This document shows positions 63,968 through 64,000 of a stretch of DNA of 64,000 nucleotides, one piece after another. This DNA comes from Tolypothrix bouteillei VB521301. Lineage in GTDB: Bacteria > Cyanobacteriota > Cyanobacteriia > Cyanobacteriales > Nostocaceae. The stretch is from the NCBI RefSeq assembly GCF_000760695.4, contig NZ_JHEG04000001.1, positions 7,785,113 to 7,849,112 of the forward strand, in the 5' to 3' direction. Made by a program: the position numbers and the translations under genes. Each line of letters opens with the position of its first letter. Within the stretch, counting starts at the first letter, position 1. The notes under the pieces are model-generated. The model saw only the letters and a list, made by a program, of their open reading frames with translations. It had not been told where the DNA came from and searched no databases.

Positions 63968-64000
63968 CAGAATTCTATTCTGAGGGCAATTGCGCTCTTT

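Overview
This window comes from a filamentous cyanobacterium, most likely a heterocyst-forming type (Nostocales). The signs are many copies of the HIP1 octamer GCGATCGC, a CruF carotenoid hydratase, a groES-groEL1 operon with a CIRCE-like element, a cold-type RRM protein, a DesC-type desaturase, and G-run and GGCTTTGTTTG dispersed repeats. I cannot name the species.

Layout. 1-438 is the 3' end of a sulfonate-binding-protein gene cut by the window edge. 547-4288 (minus) holds a RelE-type toxin-antitoxin pair, an ABC exporter and a GNAT/HAD pair. 4320-9700 (minus) is a catabolic-looking set: aldo/keto reductase, a truncated methyltransferase, esterase, flavin monooxygenase and amidase. It is divergent from 10232-13059 (plus): a DUF1932 dehydrogenase, an SDR lacking the usual active site, and an EamA transporter. 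13288-24162 is mostly housekeeping: groEL/groES, an ISL3-type remnant, response regulator, pentapeptide protein, RRM protein, desC, a B12 radical-SAM protein and cruF.

24924-46017 is a sulfur-scavenging island. The minus arm has an LLM monooxygenase, class II aldolase and TauD-like dioxygenase. The plus arm has a DszB-like desulfinase, SsuD, several SsuA-type binding proteins, GST, nitroreductase, a flavoprotein with a CmcJ/NvfI protein, a TauE/SafE exporter, a hydroxyacid dehydrogenase and a tandem pair of uncharacterised putative di-iron proteins. A sulfate-binding protein follows at 46428. After MscS, CNNM, K+ channel and NmrA-CIA30 genes, a second block (54657-58846) repeats the theme: LLM monooxygenase, small ORF, a second putative di-iron pair, and an SsuA-type lipoprotein. 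metN-metI-metQ (methionine uptake) follows, then a deaminase and a polysaccharide deacetylase.

How the genes fit together. The island looks like a system for taking sulfonates, sulfones or sulfinates from outside, releasing sulfite with flavin- or Fe-dependent oxygenases and a desulfinase, and exporting excess sulfite. The binding proteins have no SsuB/SsuC partners in the window. The most interesting new signal is an AT-rich promoter element: two TAC-boxes exactly 19 bp apart, the second merging into TATTAT. It occurs upstream of six separate transcription units that are nearly all sulfur-related, and looks like a shared regulon signature. The second main signal is the duplicated putative di-iron protein pair. 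One of its four members has lost the presumed metal ligands. Both interpretations are inferences from reading the sequence; no search was run.
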